From contig OV277867.1 of the NCBI GenBank assembly GCA_922989275.2, positions 9,486,001 to 9,550,000 of the forward strand: DNA of 64,000 bases. The letters are read 5' to 3'. Positions 62,632 through 64,000 of the stretch are shown here, piece after piece. Under the pieces are notes generated by a model, which was not told where the DNA came from, did no database searches, and saw only the letters and a program-made list of their open reading frames with translations. Each line of letters starts with the position of its first letter. Position 1 is the first letter of the stretch. The DNA comes from Gari tellinella (Eukaryota; Mollusca; Bivalvia; Cardiida; Psammobiidae). The translations under genes and the position numbers were made by a program.

Positions 62632-62664
62632 CTACAGAAAAAACAAAGGCATACAGAATGTTTC

Positions 62665-62901
62665 AGGGCTGCCATAAGTTGACATGAAAAATCCTAAGAT
62701 TTCCAAATTTGCATTTTTCAAGTTTGATTTTACGAATCGTACCTTTACCCCATCGTCTGTTTCTAGTTTTGTTGACACGTTACTACTTAAAGCAGGCTGG
62801 AAGTAAGGTGCATTCTGCTTTACGTTCAGTCTGCTTTAAGCTACCATATACTAGAAAAAAATCCGAAAATTTAGGAAAAATCTGGAGAAATGGCAGCCCT
62901 G
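62665..62901. mobile_element. Family M MITE beside a BMAL1 acceptor
   Basis: CAGGGCTGCCATAAGTTGAC ... GGAGAAATGGCAGCCCTG with ATGTTT at 62659-62664 and 62902-62907. It starts 33 bases upstream of exon 62461-62631. Confidence 0.9.
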
Positions 62902-62907
62902 ATGTTT

Positions 62908-63525
62908 ACTGTCCAGGAGACTGCTTTTTAAGCAAGACACAGGGCTCCCGAAAAACTAGAGGGATGGATTTGTCTGCAAGACAAATATGATGCCCCCCTT
63001 GGCAAAAATTTGACTTGTTCAAATGACTGTAATTCCCATAGACCTAAAGTTAACATTTTGCAGGTCTTTTACATCTATCCAAAATATACTGTCACTCTTT
63101 ATGATATTCTTTTTGTGACGTCACTCTAAAGGACATTACTTTTTTTCTACATCCTAAAAAATACTGTCAGCATTGACATGAATTTCGCTATGGGCGATAA
63201 TAGAACGTTTTAAAAAGTAACTTCTAATCAACTTTTGGCATTTTCTGTACAAGTTGCTTCCTTTTGTCCATTCCTGAACGATTTGCCACCATTTCGGTAG
63301 AGGATATTTGCCACCTAGACAATGTAAAGACGATGTTTCTTCAATTTACTTATCATAACGTTTTCTTTCTTTCTTGTAATATAATTATAAACAATTTGAC
63401 GTCGTAAGACGGTGACGTCATTTCCCGCGTTACGTACAATATGTCAGCGCTAAATTGGTATTCACAACACATTTTATAAAATACGAATAAAACGATTCCA
63501 AAGCCAGGGTTGATAAGCTTGGTGT
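62908..63525. other. Intron without a recognised element
   Basis: Contains a short motif CAGGGCTCCCGAAAAACTAG at 62940 reminiscent of family D ends, but no partner. No exon found on either strand. Confidence 0.5.
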
Positions 63526-63526
63526 A

Positions 63527-63682
63527 ATAAAATAAATATTAGATGTCAGTTTGCTTTACATTCAAATTGTCAACCCTCGAAAACAAGAATGTCACCCTTG
63601 GCTACGCCTCGGGGTGACATGCTGTTTCTCAAGGTTGACAATTTGAATGTCACGCAAACTGCCATCTAATATTTATATAATA
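63527..63682. repeat. Foldback with hairpin loop
   Basis: Arms of about 48 bp (AATATTAGATGTCAGTTTGC ... GCAAACTGCCATCTAATATT) enclose a second hairpin, TGTCACCCTTGG..TCGGGGTGACA. The arms have a few mismatches. Confidence 0.85.
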
Positions 63683-64000
63683 TAACATTTTTTCACAACT
63701 TGTGTGGTGCTTATGTAAATGTCCCCTACACTGAATTTCAACATGCAATCTTCTTTGTGAGGCCCACATGGAAGATTGAACTTGCCTAAATGTGGAGCCT
63801 CAGAGTAAAAGGCATTATTATTATATTACATGCTTTAAAGCGGGGCTCAAACTGTTAAGAACTTGCTTGCTGGAAAGGTTAATACTCGGGTTTACTTGGA
63901 ATATCACTGATGGAATATTTGGTAGTATAACTTCCACAAAAAATTTAAACATCCAAAATAAGAATGTTTTGACCTTTATGGACCTTTTTCCAAGAAATAC

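Overview
This is eukaryotic, AT-rich, intron-dominated DNA. It is most likely from a bivalve mollusc. That guess rests on the style of the repeats (satellite-carrying Helentron-like elements ending in a GTGCCAGGTGAGCT-type hairpin, GACG-rich tails, many small palindromic transposons) and on the invertebrate-like protein sequence. The species cannot be fixed from the sequence alone. I see no bacterial genes, rRNA or CRISPR array. Almost all apparent long reading frames are chance readings through repeats.

One protein-coding gene crosses the window on the minus strand: a BMAL1 (ARNTL / cycle) circadian bHLH-PAS transcription factor. Ten exons join in phase from 62631 down to the stop codon at 6276-6278. 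They give 423 residues: the end of the PAS-A/PAS-B linker, all of PAS-B, a Ser/Thr-rich linker with the GAG(R/K)IGR block, and a complete vertebrate-type C-terminal transactivation domain ending DLPWPL. The exons for the bHLH and PAS-A domains must lie beyond base 64000.

The rest is introns built almost entirely of non-autonomous DNA transposons. I use these working names. TTAA-target families (piggyBac-like): A (CCCTTTACCCCATA ends), B and K (CTCTTTCCTCCCTG / TTCAAAGGG ends), E (CCCTTAGCCTGCCA), O and L. TA-target families: C (CAGTGGAGAA), F (CAGTGCTCCCTCTC), G (CAGTAAAACCTCTC), N and S. Longer target duplications: D (CAGGGCTCCAGATAAG, 7-8 bp), M (CAGGGCTGCCATTTCT, 6 bp), J (CACGGAATTATACA, 7 bp), R (CAGGGTTTTCCC, 6 bp), plus two hAT-like elements with 8-bp duplications and a Harbinger-like one (TTA). 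'H' marks Helentron-like elements carrying 144-173 bp tandem satellites. Two larger terminal-repeat elements, P (3.8 kb) and Q (3.0 kb), also lie in introns.

Layout: 1-6270, repeats downstream of the gene (the 3' UTR end is not located). 6276-20000, the seven 3' exons separated by A, J, H, E, D and hAT insertions. 20001-29166, a matryoshka nest in which D contains A and a hAT element, which contains two satellite elements. 29167-32070, the two PAS-B exons. 32071-56987, a 24.9-kb intron with P, Q, four H elements and dozens of palindromic transposons. 56988-62631, the two 5'-most exons seen here. 62632-64000, intron with an M element and a foldback.

The most unusual feature is that transposon families with different ends and different target duplications share a small set of near-perfect palindromic cores of about 30-45 bp per arm. 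New copies have repeatedly landed at TTAA sites inside, and once at the exact centre of, those palindromes. Uninterrupted copies in the same window serve as empty sites and fix many boundaries directly.
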